Assembly: GCF_945859685.1 (NCBI RefSeq)
Contig: NC_079148.1
Coordinates: 20,409,946-20,473,945 of the forward strand
Reading direction: 5' to 3'
Length of the DNA stretch: 64,000 nt
Source: Eupeodes corollae
Taxonomy: Eukaryota > Arthropoda > Insecta > Diptera > Syrphidae
The position numbers were made by a program, and so were the translations under genes. The notes under the pieces are model-generated. The model did not search any database, was not told the DNA's origin, and saw nothing but the letters and a program-made list of their open reading frames with translations. Of this stretch, positions 23,901 to 35,954 are shown one piece after another. How positions within the stretch are numbered: position 1 is the first letter of the stretch; each line of letters opens with the position of its first letter.

Positions 23901-25315
23901 AAGGTATACAAAATCCTTTTAGTGTTCGCTAATTATCAAAAAAATATATCAAAATTTAAAACAAGGTTTTTGTTTTTAAAATAGTTTAATCCTATTGACA
24001 ATATCTTTAACATACGACTTGAAATGAAAAGATTGAATGAATTTTTAAAATTCTTGCTTGAATACACATGTTATGTAAAATCTAGGCCACTTGTCTACAA
24101 ACTTCAAACATTATGAAAAAAAACAACTATGAAAACAGCTTATTTAAACAACGAACACACCTTTTAGTAAATCAACTAAAATTTTAATTAATTCGATTCA
24201 TGCTCAAATGTTTGATCACTGGTTATGGTGATGGAATATATAAATATGCATTCACTTGAATATAATTATTTTAATTATATTTCACATTCAAGTAGGTAGG
24301 TGGTCTAATAAACAAAATACATAGAAACCAGTGGCGAAGGCACCATATAAGTCGATTCCCATCGACTTACCTTTTGTAAATCTCAATATCAACAAAAAAA
24401 ACTTCACGCAACATGTATAGAAACAAATCATACAACAGCAACGCGTGTGACATCGACATTACTTTACAAATATTCAATCAACATGTATATTCTTCTTTAA
24501 AGGTATGCCGGGTTATTATTTTCTCACTGAATAGAACAAAATTTGTTTTCTCTCCTGTTTCCTCTTCTACTACTCGCTAGGCGCGTGCTTCTTTATTCAA
24601 CCAACGCTTTCTTAAGCATAGAAATAACCCGATGATCACCGACTTTCATGCGATGAATTTGTATGTATCTGAGTTTTAAGGGAGAAATACGCATTGCGCA
24701 TGTCAGGTTGAGTCTAAGCAAAGCAGAGCAGTACGTTGACGCACTAGACTTGTTATTCATTTTCATAGAGTAAACAAAAATTGAACCATTCTGTATAGGA
24801 TAAAAGGCAAACGTAACCCGTCTCTTAGGGACTTATTGGATATTTTGCTTCATTCTCGGCGAATGAAGTTTAAGAAGTTGGGGTTGCCGATTAAAGAAAA
24901 TTGTATAGTGGAATAATTTTTGGCAAGAGCTACTGTATTTTAGTACGCACAAAATTAACCAGGCAAATAAGATTTTGTTCTAAAATAGAGTTTACAAGCA
25001 GATTGCAGTGCAAGGTATATAAATAAAAGTGTGAACAAACAAATTATTAATTAAAGATAAAAAGTTAATTAAAGTTTGAATTGGAAGTGATTTTTGAAAA
25101 GTGGTTGCTTTTTGTATAAATTTCAGTTACTCAAAAGTCACAATGGCTCTTATAGTAATAGATTGCTGTTTGACAGATTTTCTATTAGATGAAAGTAATA
25201 ACATTGAGAAACACAATTTATTAAAGAAAAATAGTCAATGATGTTTGTTTTTTTCTCATAATTATCTCCGAATTTTTTGCAAAACTTGGTGTTTTTTTCA
25301 ATTGTATTCAAAAAA
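23901..25315. other. Gene-less AT-rich stretch
   Basis: No gene or element recognised. Around 24330-24380 (CCAGTGGCGAAGGCAC, then CGACTTACCTTT) and around 26775-26815 (CGACTTACCTTTAGAAA, CCTCGCCACTG) there are similar words in rearranged order, perhaps a short old repeat. Confidence 0.5.
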
Positions 25316-26711
25316 TGAGGCTGGCTGCGACCCACACTGATAACTTCCCATCCTCTCTGTCGATTTGTCTAGCTTAAAAATTTGTAGGTTTTCGGTATGG
25401 GTTAAATAAGTTGTCAGTTGAATTATTCTTAAAAATTTTAAAATTACCAACAATATTTTTTCATATGAAGTTTAGTTTAAAAATATAGTTTTGTTAAATT
25501 GATTTTTGGCGAAAACAAATGTTTTACCAATTTTAGTAGCATTTCTTAAATTTTTACAAATTGGATTTGAGAGATATAAGGAACCGAACATCAATTTTTA
25601 CCAAATTTGCGTACTATTTTTTGTAGATTTTATTTTTTACAAAAAAACGGACTGTTGGATTTTTATAAAAAAAACTACTGAATATCGAAAACAATATTTT
25701 TTGTGAAATAAAAAAAGTTTAAAGACAATATTTTTAATATTTGAAAAGCTATTTCAGTTTTCAGGTTTTTAATGCCGCGTTTTTTAAGTCGCTTAATTTA
25801 ACGTAATGGTTGGTACAAAATTCACACCTCGAACCTCGCGCGTAATTAGTAGTAATAGGAACATGCCTAGAAAAGACTTCTTCTCGATTTTTGTTTTTCT
25901 TTGAACTTTCTCGAAAAATAAGAATAGTTGGGAAGGGGTCTGAACTCGCCATTACATTTGCGCAAGTTTGGGAAGCTCATCCAACAACTTGTCGAAACCG
26001 TGATTGTGTGTGAGAAAGTAAAGTCTCGCTGAGAGTCAACAACGGTGGCTTTCCTGATGAGCGTTAAGCTTTCAGGAAGCCGTGATGCTGTGACCGACAA
26101 TCACGAAAACGAATGTTTGTGTTGGATGAATGTGTGTGTGACTGGAAAGGTCGAGGGAGGAAAAATTTGTTCGATTTTTTTCAAAATTTTATCAGATGTT
26201 AAAAACGTTATTCTTCGTTGAACACATTTTTTTAGAAATAAAATAAGTTTTTGTTTCTTATATTTTCGAGGCGAAAAATATTTTTTTTCAGTTTTTTTCA
26301 TTATAAAAAAACGTTAATTGGATTTTTTTTCAAAAATATATTTCTATTGTTACACGTTACAATATATAATATAAAATTAAATTCAAGTCTGTTAAGTAAT
26401 TTTTAAGATTAACCAAAATGGTCACTATTTTTTAAAACTGCTATGGTAAAAAAACCACCCACGCAATTTTCTTGAGAGTCCTTTCTGCATCTTTCTGCAT
26501 TATTATCTGCATTACAAAATTCAGTTGAAGTTGATATCACTTCTGGTTCATGACCTATTGACAACGAAAAAACGTCGCGGACGTACGACCGTACGATCAC
26601 ACGAACGCACAGACATCTTTTTAAAAATCTTTTATTTCGACTCTAGGGACCTTGAAAAGTCGAGAAATGTCAACATTTTCAATTTGACAAATTGGACCCA
26701 TTATAATAACA
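25316..26711 (+). mobile_element. TTAAC-family repeat, copy 3, with inserted segment
   Basis: TAACTTCCCATCC at 25341 starts the family's left end, preceded by ~25 bases also shared with copy 4. Units of the internal repeat are seen near 25646 and 26312. The right end is recognisable up to GGACCCATTATAATAAC at 26710, where the terminal GGGAAGTTAA is lost. About 25770-26160 is unlike other copies and is listed separately. Confidence 0.75.
25770..26160 (-). other. Unidentified ~390-bp segment inside TTAAC copy 3
   Basis: GC content is visibly higher than in the flanking repeat. On the minus strand a 77-residue frame (25867-26100) includes LPESLTLIRKATVVDSQRD and WMSFPNLRKC, with no motif I recognise. 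It may be an inserted piece of another element or a captured host sequence. Confidence 0.45.
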
Positions 26712-28311
26712 TCTTTTTCAGCAAGTACATTTCAGTAAGTACATTTCTGATATTTTTTCAAGTCCCTCATTTTTCTCCGACTTACCTTTAGAAATAAGTC
26801 ACGCCTCGCCACTGATAGAAACATGTGTACAAATTCCCCAAATAAAAAAATGCGTATACGCCTGGGTGTAGCATACCAATGTTTTCATTTTCTGTTTCTA
26901 TTGAGGTTTTATGGAATAGAGGTGCAAAATTTTACAGATGTAAATAAACGTTAGGAACCAGCTGCCTTTAGGTTATCTTTTATGACTAAGTATTTTGACA
27001 TTCAAAGCTATAATATATGACTTGCTTAACCACTTTGTAAATTAAATGTTTATAAAATGTTTACATTATAATTTAAATATTAAAAACTTAACTGTACAAA
27101 CTTATTAAAGTCCTTTTTTTCTTTCTTTTTCATTGCAGGTACGTTAACACTTTCGATGTTTCAAAAAATGTATTTAAAAAAAATTAAAGGAAAAAAGTCA
27201 TCATCAACCAGGTTTTTATATGAAAAACACAATCTACAACAATGTTTACATGTGTAGTTTTGTGTGTTTTTCTGTCTGATTCAAAATAACAATCTGCTGA
27301 AGTATTTGAATTTAACATAACATAGTACATCAATCTCTTCAAATATGTTGTAGCCTGCGAGCCGTCTAAAATAATATTACTCTGACGAATTGAACATGAA
27401 AAAAGTACCATTTTTTCATCATATTTTTTTGCATTTAGTTTTAACACAAAAAAAATGGAATTTATTTACTTAGTAAATTCTGATGTATACCTAAACCTTT
27501 AATATGTTAAAATGCTTGTAACTTAGTTAAGTTTGATGGGGGTGTTAAATCGTTTTCATGTTTCATTATACCTTCCCATCATATTTGTGATGTTTTCACA
27601 CTTTATATAACTAAGCTCACTGACAGCTCGTTAACTTTGTTACACCATTCTATTTTTTTTTTGCCCACCCCCGACAAAGGATGCCAATACCGCCCATAGA
27701 GTGTTTTCATTCAATCCTTTATCCTTTTTTATTCATATGTACACAAGTCTGACCTGTCGGATCTATAGAATGATTTTCCAGACGGCTTTTGTTTGTTTAA
27801 TTAAATTGAATATGAATTTATGAGTTTTTGAAATATCATATTAATAACAATAAACTTTATAAAATAAACTTTATAACTATCTTCAATTCTATAGACTCGT
27901 ATTATAATTATAATTGAAAATGTGGCTTTTCGTAATAGAAAACCCCAAACTATAATTATAGTTAATTCAATGGAAAATGAAAATAATAATCAATCAGATT
28001 TTCACACAATTCATATGTTATATACCAATAGTTAGTTACTTTGTCGATTATGTCATCATCATCAAGGTGCGATTGATGATAAAAATAATAATAATTTGTT
28101 TTCTTTCGATTAATTTCCTTTAAGAAGTTACACAATACCTAATAACATTTTGCACGTTTCATACAAATTTTACGCTCTATTGAAAATCAATAGAATTATT
28201 ATTAACGAATATTACTTTAATCATAAAATGAAATTCAATTATTTGGTGTTTTCATTTCCTTTTTTCGGTAAATAATTAAATCATTCACTTTTGCTTCCTT
28301 TATCATAGAGC
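26712..28311. other. Gene-less AT-rich stretch
   Basis: No gene or element recognised. Only short accidental frames are present, including an 87-residue one at 27184-27447 on the minus strand without motifs. Confidence 0.5.
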
Positions 28312-30430
28312 TAATTTAGACAGAGTATCAACTTCTCGTGAATTTGATGCCTCAGACCAGATAACCCTCGATGGAGTGTATGCTGAAGTCTTCGCTGAGT
28401 TGAACCATCTAACTCAGGTGGTCAACGAGCCCACCCGAATATCGGACGTGGAAGGTCGAGCAGAAAACACTCTTGACTTGTTTCTTACCTCTGACCCTGA
28501 TAAGTACACTTTTAGTATTCTATCTCTCATTATCTCTCTAACCATTGCGTTATATCAGCAAATTTCTCGTGTAAAAACGGTCCAGTTAAAGAAAGAGCTC
28601 CTAAGAAAACCGTTTGGGCAATACGAGAAAGCCAACTGGGACGGTCTCAATAATTACTATAGGATCTTAAAATGATCACTATGCTTTGTCAATAGTGACG
28701 TTGACGCCAGCGCTGATATGATCACAAGTTTGATTCTCCTTGGAATGAGAACTTTTATCCCGAATAGATTTAAAAGCATCAAACCTAAGGAAAACGCATG
28801 GTTTGATCCTAGCTGTAAGAAGGATATAGTGGCAAAAGAGGTATTCCGTTGCTATAAAGCCAACCGCACTGAGGAAAGCCGGAAAAAGTTCAAACAAGCC
28901 AGAAAGGCCTCTTTAGAGAAAGCTAGGCAGTTCGCCGTCAATTCATCGCTGCCAGTGAGTGTTGTGACTCTGAATATACTTGAGCGAGTTAGTGATTCTA
29001 TGGAACCAATCTTTTTTCGCACTCTTAAAGTAGCAAGAGTCCTCAGAGAATAGGGCTGAAGACGTGTTTTTCAACGCTGCCAAACCACTGCGTAAGCTTT
29101 TTCATCTATCCTACTCTACAGGTCTAGTTCCAAGAGGATGAAAAACCGCATTTGTCCAGCCCATTCCAAAAAAAGGTGAATCTTCCTCACCCTCTAATTA
29201 TCGACCAATTGCACTAACATCCCTTCTTTCTAAGGTCATGGAAACGCTGATTAATTATCAGCTCAAGAAATATCTCGAAGATCGAAAGCTTCTAAATGAC
29301 CGACAATACGGCTTTTGTAGCAATAGGTTGATCTCATGGTCCATCTCACCGAACAGTGGAACAAATCTTTACATAGTTTTGGAGAAAGTAAGATTATTGC
29401 ACTTGGTATTTCAAAAGCATTTGATAGGGTTTGGCATCAAGCTCTCTTATCGAAAATGCGTGCTTTTGGTTTTCTTGAATCAATGCTTCATTGGATTAGT
29501 AATTACCTCTCGATTTGTTCGATACAAGTAGTATTGGATGGATTCAAGTCTGAAAACCACAAAATAAATGCTGGTGTGCCCCAGGGCTCTCTACTATCTC
29601 CAACACTCTTTCTCATTTTTATTAATGATCTCCTACCTGCAACTTCTAATCCAAAACTCTTAGCTTTTCATATTCATTTTCAGACTCACATTTCTCTTCT
29701 TCGCATGTGGAACTGCAACAACAAAATATGATAAGCTCATTAAATTCCGACTTAAACAGCATTGTACAATGGGGATTAAAAAACCGCGTTTAATTTAATT
29801 CTTCGAAAAACAAATGCTGTCTTGTATCGTTAAAGCGAGATATACACCCCTTGCCATTACCCATGGATGGCACTTGCACTTGAGGAGATTGAACATCTCG
29901 ATATTCTCGGTATGTGTATCACCAATCACCTTCTGTGGAACGATCACATACGCGATGTCTCCAATGGTGTTTAGGTTTCCTTAGGCGATGCAAGAAATGT
30001 TTCACACCTTCTGACCTACCTGTTGTCTACAATACCATCTCTGGGCTGGTGCTTCTCCAACTTATTTAAGCCTCTTGGATAGTATTGAACGTAGAGCATT
30101 TAAATTGATAGGTGATAATATCATAATAACTTTATTTTCTTCGCTTGAATATCGTCGTAATGTTTTTTATCTCAACCTTTTCTACCGTTATTTTAACGGT
30201 CTTCTAGAAATGCTCATCAGTATACCCTCGACCCCAACTTTGGTCGTACTGTCAAATACAGAGATTCGTTCTTTAGCCGCACTACGTGAATGTGGAATAC
30301 CTTACCACACTCTGTCTTTCCTAGTCATTGCAATATTCAGGAGTTCAAAACCAATGTATACCGACATCTCTTTTTAAACCCTCTCTCCTCTTCCTAGTGC
30401 TCACACTGTACCTCTGCATAATAAGTTTTG
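28312..30430 (+). mobile_element. CR1-like LINE, copy A (endonuclease end to 3' end)
   Basis: It begins in the endonuclease (STSREFDASD), lacks ~40 residues present in copy B, then has LNHLTQVVNEPTRISD and NTLDLFLTSDP (late endonuclease motifs). RT follows: FVQPIPKKGESSSPSNYRPI (29154-29213 region), ISKAFDRVWHQALLSKMRAF (motif A with Asp), NAGVPQGSLLSPTLFLIFIN, and then a small deletion that removes the FADD catalytic motif near 29660. The C-terminal part includes SIERRAFKLIGD and LEYRRNVFYLNLFYRYFNG. Many frameshifts. It is the longest copy of this family here. Confidence 0.8.
28376..30377 (+). pseudogene. CR1-like ORF2 (endonuclease C-terminus and RT), broken
   Basis: Separate frames at 28376-28675, 28718-29053, 29238-29531, 29336-29731 and 30075-30377 together trace one decayed polyprotein. 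The segment 28718-29053 (TFIPNRFKSIKPKENAWFDP) is the linker before RT. Motif A Asp is present, but the catalytic Asp pair is deleted, so RT activity is impossible from this copy. Confidence 0.8.
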
Positions 30431-30439
30431 TTTTGGCAA

Positions 30440-30708
30440 CTCTTTCAAACTCGTCCCGTTTGTGTAGCATGACCATGGAGAATTCGCGCTGCTCCATAAA
30501 GTTTGGAAACAGTTCTTCACCTTATTTTCGGTCGCGTACTTATGGAAGGTGAGTGTTGTAGAAGATAGAACGACGAGCTGAACGGACTGTACAGCAAAGT
30601 ACATTCAACCAAAAGTAAAACACCTGAAATGGTTGGGTCTAATCTACTCGCACAGTACAGCGCAGTAGAGGAACGTAAGATAGAGAAGCGCCACCTTAAG
30701 TAAGTAAA
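30440..30708 (+). mobile_element. 3' end of an RTE-type LINE
   Basis: The translated remains (VWKQFFTLFSVAYLWK, NDELNGLYS) resemble the last part of an RTE ORF2. The segment ends GAAGCGCCACCTTAAGTAAGTAAA, the reverse complement of the start of the minus-strand RTE element at 45057 (TTACTTACTTAAGGTGGCGC), i.e. the same 3' terminus with its short tandem tail. It directly follows CR1 copy A. Confidence 0.65.
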
Positions 30709-30710
30709 TG

Positions 30711-30765
30711 ACAGCTAAGTTTGACAGGTGTCTAATGCCAGCATTACCAACTTGAAAGAACGAAA
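30711..30765 (-). repeat. Inverted partial copy of the dispersed ~135-bp repeat
   Basis: Reverse complement reads GTTGGTAATGCTGGCATTAG then ACACCTGTCAAACTT, matching the units at 6265, 6404 and 36198. It abuts the RTE 3' tail, so the RTE probably landed in it. Confidence 0.6.
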
Positions 30766-32587
30766 TGAATTTCCCTATTCAACTTACATACAGGTTAAAT
30801 GTGATTGAACTTCCATCTAAGGTATAAAATGTCACTTAATCGTAGCTTTAACTGACATGCGTCTAAATAAATTAATTCTAATTGTATCATACTTAGAATT
30901 TTGAAGGCGTTTTTTCCCACAGGTATTTAAAATTTTATTTTTAAACTTATAATATCGGTACTTTTCCACATCCGTTAAGGAATTTAAAAAAAGTTTATTT
31001 TTGTTTGTTTACATTTTATTTTTAAGAGTCAGTTTGTTTTGCATTGTTGGAAAATTCAGTATTTTAATCACGTGCGTCTTTTGTTTTAAATGGAATTCCT
31101 CTGCAATACCATTTATTCGGTTTGTTTTGTTTTTAAATGCATATAAAAGAAACTCACAAAAACCAACTACCGACTTTTACATATTGATAGAAATTTATGT
31201 TGAATACAAAATTTATAACGCCTTGTCGCTCGCCGCCGACGGAATATTAACTTTTGCGTACATGTTCACATTTTACAAAAGCCCCCAGAAAAGATGACAC
31301 TGATGTTGCGGCAAATGGTTTGAAATTTCTAAGCAGAAATAAACAAAATAAAAACACCATCGTTCGGCAACATGGACCAATAATTCACACTTTTCACATT
31401 TGAATTGAATTTTCCTTATAGATGGCGTGACTGTAGCAGTGAAGCGCCGCAAGTAGTGTGAAAAAGTTTCTTGTACAAAAAGAATTTCTAACTAGTTTGT
31501 CTGTCATCGGCATTGCCATCGTTGCACTTAGAGTTTGTCGGTTGTAAACTTTTATCCTGCCTGTGTTTCGTATCCGTATCCGTTTGCAAGATGAATAGAA
31601 TTTGGAAAATGTTTAAGTTATAGCCACAGGTGCTGCTGCAAAAACGTATGCATCTGACACCTTAGGACTTTTTTTTATATGTATTTGCAACTTGCAACAA
31701 TAAACCTACCCATCAGTTTTCTCTATGTGCATCAGGAAACATAATGAAAATCCTTCGAACGTCTACGACGACAAGCGACGACGTTCTATATAAAATGTCA
31801 CCTCAAAGGTGTACGACTTTTTTTGTTGTACACATATCGAAGGAACCTGTTACCTGAAGCTGGCAGTAGCAGTTCATTGTGCTGATGCAATTGACGTGTT
31901 ACCCTCAGAAAAGGATGTGTGCATTTGCTGCTTTGACAAAATGAGGTTTTATTGTGAAGGAAATGTATCAAAGGAGCTTATGTGTAGTATGGGTAGGTAA
32001 AGTTACACATAGTTCTGTTTGCACCCGTAAATCACAGAGCTCCTGATGTGCAGGAGTGCAACGTATAGTGCATTGTAGTTTGGATATCCTTTGTGCTTCA
32101 TCATATAGAGGGAAGTTGTTTACCTGATGCATATGGGATGTTTGTAAAAAGAGAGATTTGCCTTTTATTTTTTTTTTTTTTGTTAAAGTGCGATTTGCAT
32201 TGTGACAGTTGATTGATGTAACCGAAATGGAAGATGGAGTCTTGAGAATAAAAACAAATGTTTTCATGTCTTTTTCGAAGTTTTTTTCCAGCTTGAAACC
32301 TTGTGCCTCATCATCGGTCAATTTGATTTTAAACACTACTAGAACCGGTAGCGTTTAGAAAAATCATACGACTTTTAAAGTTTTGGAAAGGTTCTTTGTC
32401 CGTAACTTCATTATCAAGTAGTCAGAATTTTCAAAATAATCGATTTTTCGTTTTCGACGAAATCTTAAAGTACGACATTTAAAAAATATTTACCGAAAAT
32501 TTTGTGTTGCTCTGCTCCTATTTTAATTCAAACTTTTAGCGTATTTTTTGTGAAAGTCAATCAAGAAAATTGCATTTTGTGACTTAA
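30766..32587. other. Gene-less AT-rich stretch
   Basis: No gene or element recognised. Frames at 31001-31297 (+, 98 residues) and 31968-32336 (-, 122 residues) have no motif I know and no splice context; both are probably accidental. Confidence 0.5.
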
Positions 32588-33427
32588 TAAAGTGTGATTT
32601 TTGTAGCTCTTAATTTTTTTGGAAACACTGGTTTAAACAGATGAACGTTTCGTGTTTTGTTTTATTGTCAAACATCTTCAGTTTGGTCTATAATTTAATT
32701 ATGAATCGTCTTACAAACGAACAACGCTTGAAATTATTCCATTTTAATATCAAAATGCGTGCTCTGTTAAGAAAGTTCATGGCGTGCTTCTTCCGAAAAA
32801 TTGTTTCCAGCGACGAAGCTCATTGGGGGCGTTAATAAGCAGAATTGTTGATTTTGGAGTAAATATCTGCCAGAGGCATTGCAAGAGCTACAAATGCGTC
32901 CATACAAAGTAACAGTTTTATGGAATCATGGGATCGTACTTCTTCAAAGATGATGCTAATCGTAATGTAACTGTGAATGGTGAGCGCTACCGTAAGATAT
33001 TCAACAATTTTTCCCAAAATGAAAGAGCTTGACTTGAATGACATGTGGTTTTCACAAGACAGTTTCACATGCCATACAGTGCGCGCAACAATGGACTTCT
33101 TGAGAGATGACTTCGGTAAACTTCCTATTTTACGTTCAGCCGCCTAGATCGTCCAATTAAACGCCTTTAGACTATTTTTTGTGGGGCATTTGAAGCATTA
33201 ATTCGTGAGATACCGGCCGAAATGGAAAGAGTTTACAAAATTGGACTAACCGAATGGACCATTAAAGGCGCAGTCAAGGCTAACATTTGCATGAAATAAT
33301 CTTCAAACATTAAGTAATATGGACCGTACTATCGATTCAAATAAAGATTTCATGCATTTAATGAAATGTATGGGTTTTTTTTTTTTTGAAAAACTTTCCT
33401 ATAGCCTTTAAAGAATTACCCTTTATA
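32588..33427 (+). mobile_element. Tc1/mariner-type DNA transposon, deleted copy (subfamily 2, first copy)
   Basis: The ends are inverted repeats: TAAAGTGTGATTTTTGTAGC on the left and the reverse complement of TAAAGGGTAATTCTTTAAAG on the right. Both ends lie next to TA, as expected for this superfamily. Length is about 840 bases against roughly 1.2-1.3 kb usual for the family. The difference is an internal deletion in the transposase that is also present in the copy at 53641-54429. Confidence 0.8.
32701..33350 (+). pseudogene. Mariner-type transposase, deleted and frameshifted
   Basis: Starts MNRLTNEQRL (32701), then shifts frame into YQNACSVKKVH. It then jumps to FRKIVSSDEAH, the segment of the first catalytic Asp, losing most of the DNA-binding region. 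Further on come VNGERYRKIF, DLNDMWFSQDSFTCHTVRAT (second Asp), a decayed NWPPRS part, LDYFLWG-type remains and, near 33200-33290, the C-terminal EMERVYKIG...SRQG...LHEIIF region. DDE transposases of this type cut and paste the element. Confidence 0.75.
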
Positions 33428-33609
33428 AATCACTTGACAAGTGACAAAATAATTGTGCACTTTTTAAAAAACAACCCATTATTGATGATTAAATGATCTG
33501 GTCAAGCTTTTTTTATATTTATAAAAATATAGGACAAGATACTAAAAGATGAAAAGTTTTCTTATAAAAGGGTTTTGCATTAAAGGCAATTTTAAAATTG
33601 AATAAAACA
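33428..33609. other. Short AT-rich spacer
   Basis: Nothing recognised; it may contain the decayed 3' end of the transposon remnant at 33610-33955. Confidence 0.4.
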
Positions 33610-33955
33610 AGTTATACATGAGATATCAATAAATTTGTATCTTCATTTGAAAGCCCTATTAATGACATTAGTGCAGCAATCAAAAGGTCTAGTTTTCGAA
33701 GGCTAAGGCACATAAATTAGGCTTAATTTTATCGATGGCATCGATTTTGTTGTCTTTGACCTGCCACTTAAAAAATTTCTACAAGAAAAAGTCTAAGGGG
33801 GTAAACTCATACGTCGCTTTGGCGCGAGATAAGCAACCATGCCATGAAATCGCTCACGTGATTGTGTCTTGAGCTTTGTGGTACATAGCGCCATTTGCTT
33901 GAAACCATATGTATTCGGTGTCCATATCATATCACAATATGTGCTGGTGATCATC
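33610..33955 (-). pseudogene. Mariner-type transposase C-terminal fragment
   Basis: On the minus strand the frames give DMDTEYIWFQANGAMYHKAQ (second catalytic region, Asp of FQQD changed), TPLDFFL (third catalytic Asp region) and KIDAIDKIKPNL, matching the usual order of a Tc1/mariner-type C-terminal half. The first half is absent: CR1 copy B starts at 33960. Stops are frequent. Confidence 0.65.
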
Positions 33956-33959
33956 AACC

Positions 33960-35590
33960 TTTAGTTATCATCGTTAACAGGGTGAAAAATGATACTAAGG
34001 TCGGAATTTAATGATGAGCTTATTATATTTTGTCGTTGCAGTTCCACATCCGAAGAAGAGGGATGTGAGTCTGAAAACGAATACGAAAAGCTAAGAGTAC
34101 TATCCTCAGTGAAACAGTGTATTGGATTAGATGTTGCAGGTAGGAGATCATTAATAAAAATGAGAAAGAGTGTTGGAGATAGTAGAGAGCCCTGGGGCAC
34201 ATCAGCATTTATTTTGTGGTTTTCAGACTTGAATTAATCGAATACTACTTGTATCGAACAATTCGAGAGGTAATTACTAATCCAATGAAGCAGAGATTCA
34301 AGAAAACCGATAGCACGCATTTTCGATAAGAGAGCCTGATGCCAAACCCTATCAAATGCTTTTGAAATTTCAAGTGCTATAATCTTACTTTTTCCAAAAC
34401 TATGTAAAGATTTGTTCCACTGTTCGGTGAGATGAACCATGAGAACCAGTGGACCTATTGCTACGAAAGCCGTATTGCAGGTCATTAAGAAGCTTTCGTT
34501 CCTCAAGGTATTTCTTAAGCTGATAAAATTAATCAGCGTTTCCATGACCTTAGAAAGAAGGGACGTAACTGCAATCGGTCAATAATTCGGAGGTGAGGAA
34601 GATTCGCCGTTTTAAATCTAAACAAGTCTTTAGATCTCTAAAAACTCTTGCCACAGTACGAGTGCGAAAAAAGATTGTTCCCATAAAATCACTAATTCGC
34701 TCAAGTACAGGGGGAGTCACAACACTCACTGGCAGCGTTGAATTGGCGGCAAACTTTAGTTTACAAAAGGAGTGCCTTTGACAATGAGCGTAGGAACCGA
34801 GGAAAAGGATGAATTCCTCATTTTTTACAAATGACCAAACATTTGTACTGCCTTTGGGAAATTGCAATATTTTTTTAACCCTGTTCGGTATAAAAGTTCT
34901 CATTCCCAGGAGAATAAAACTTGTGATCATATCAGCGCTGGCGTCAACGTCACTATCGAGGAAGCATAGTGACCAGTTAAAGATCCTGAAGTAATTATTG
35001 AGACCGTCCCAGTTGGCTTTCTCGTATTGCCAAACGGTTCTCTTAGGAGCTCTTTCTTTAACTGGACAGTTTTGACACGAGAAATTTGTTGATAACAGTG
35101 TACTTATCAGGGTCAGAGGTAAGAAACAATTCAGAAATGTTTTCTGCTCGACCTTCCATGTCCGGGTCCTATTTCGGGTGGGCTCGTTGACCAGCTAAGT
35201 TAGGTGGTTTAACACAGCAAAGATTTTTGCACACACTCCATCGGGTGTTGTCTGGCCTGATTGTTGAAGCCATGAAGAATTGTGTAATTTAAAATCGCTC
35301 GTAACAACGATTTCAGTGTGAGGATAGAACGAAACAATTCTTTGGATGGAATCAGACGAAGCATCAAATTCACGAGAAGTTAGTACACTGTCTAAATTAG
35401 TTCTTCGGTAAAGGAAGCAGTAGTGAATGATTTGCTTATTTACGGAGAATTTAAACCACATATGATAAAAAAAGGAATTGGTGCGAAGACCATATTGTGG
35501 TAAGAGCTGATGAGCAACATCATTCCTAATGTATATGTCGAGCCGATGTAGGGAAAAGAATAGAGGCACCAAGCTTTACCCATGAATACA
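33960..35590 (-). mobile_element. CR1-like LINE, copy B
   Basis: Minus-strand copy of the family at 28312-30430. It keeps more endonuclease (LDIYIRNDVAHQLLP, FHSSW-type LHNSSWLQQS, LNHLT, VNEPTR), a shortened linker, RT pieces and PQGSLLSPTLFLIFIN. The catalytic motif reads HCFTEDSTLSFSYSF, i.e. FTED instead of FADD. It ends at 33960, inside RT, next to the mariner-type fragment, so its 3' end is missing. Confidence 0.8.
33970..35572 (-). pseudogene. CR1-like ORF2 (endonuclease and RT), broken
   Basis: Frames at 35195-35572 (endonuclease), 34550-34930 (linker and part of RT), 34234-34545 (RT motif A: ALEISKAFDRVWHQALL) and 33961-34200 (PQG and the altered FTED) follow one another in order. 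The first Asp of the catalytic pair is changed to Glu-like context (T-E-D), and several frameshifts exist, so it cannot be active. Confidence 0.8.
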
Positions 35591-35639
35591 AAATTCAATT
35601 TAAATCGATAAAAAGATGGTGGATGCTCATTTTATGTTC

Positions 35640-35950
35640 TTGGTATTTTATTTCTCAGGATCTGTCGTAATATGAATATTTGATCGAAGCTAAAAGCAAC
35701 ACTGATAAGGATTTTTCAGGTTGATGAAGATTGACTTAAGACATTCACATATTACGGCAGGGAAAATTTTGTAAGCGATATTGAAGAGACTTAATTGCCT
35801 ATAGTTGTGCAGTTAAGAGGGCCTTCTTTTTCAATATCGGCCAAAGACTGAGCTTCAATTCACAGGGTATTCTTTTTTCCGACCATATTTGACAGATAAG
35901 TTAATGCATACTCTTAAGCAAATTATATGCGGCTGCTTTGAAAAGCTTAA
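35640..35950 (-). mobile_element. RTE-type LINE fragment (minus-strand arm)
   Basis: It aligns by eye with 45790-46140 of the RTE element: shared words include CCGTAATNTNAATATTTGAT, TTCACATATTAC and CTTTTTTCCGACCATAT or its relative. It covers the part of RT from fingers to the region before motif A. Confidence 0.7.
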
Positions 35951-35954
35951 AAAG

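Noticed and set aside
31968..32336. 122-residue minus-strand frame
   Set aside because: Long for chance but low-complexity, without motif, splice signals or neighbours to support it.
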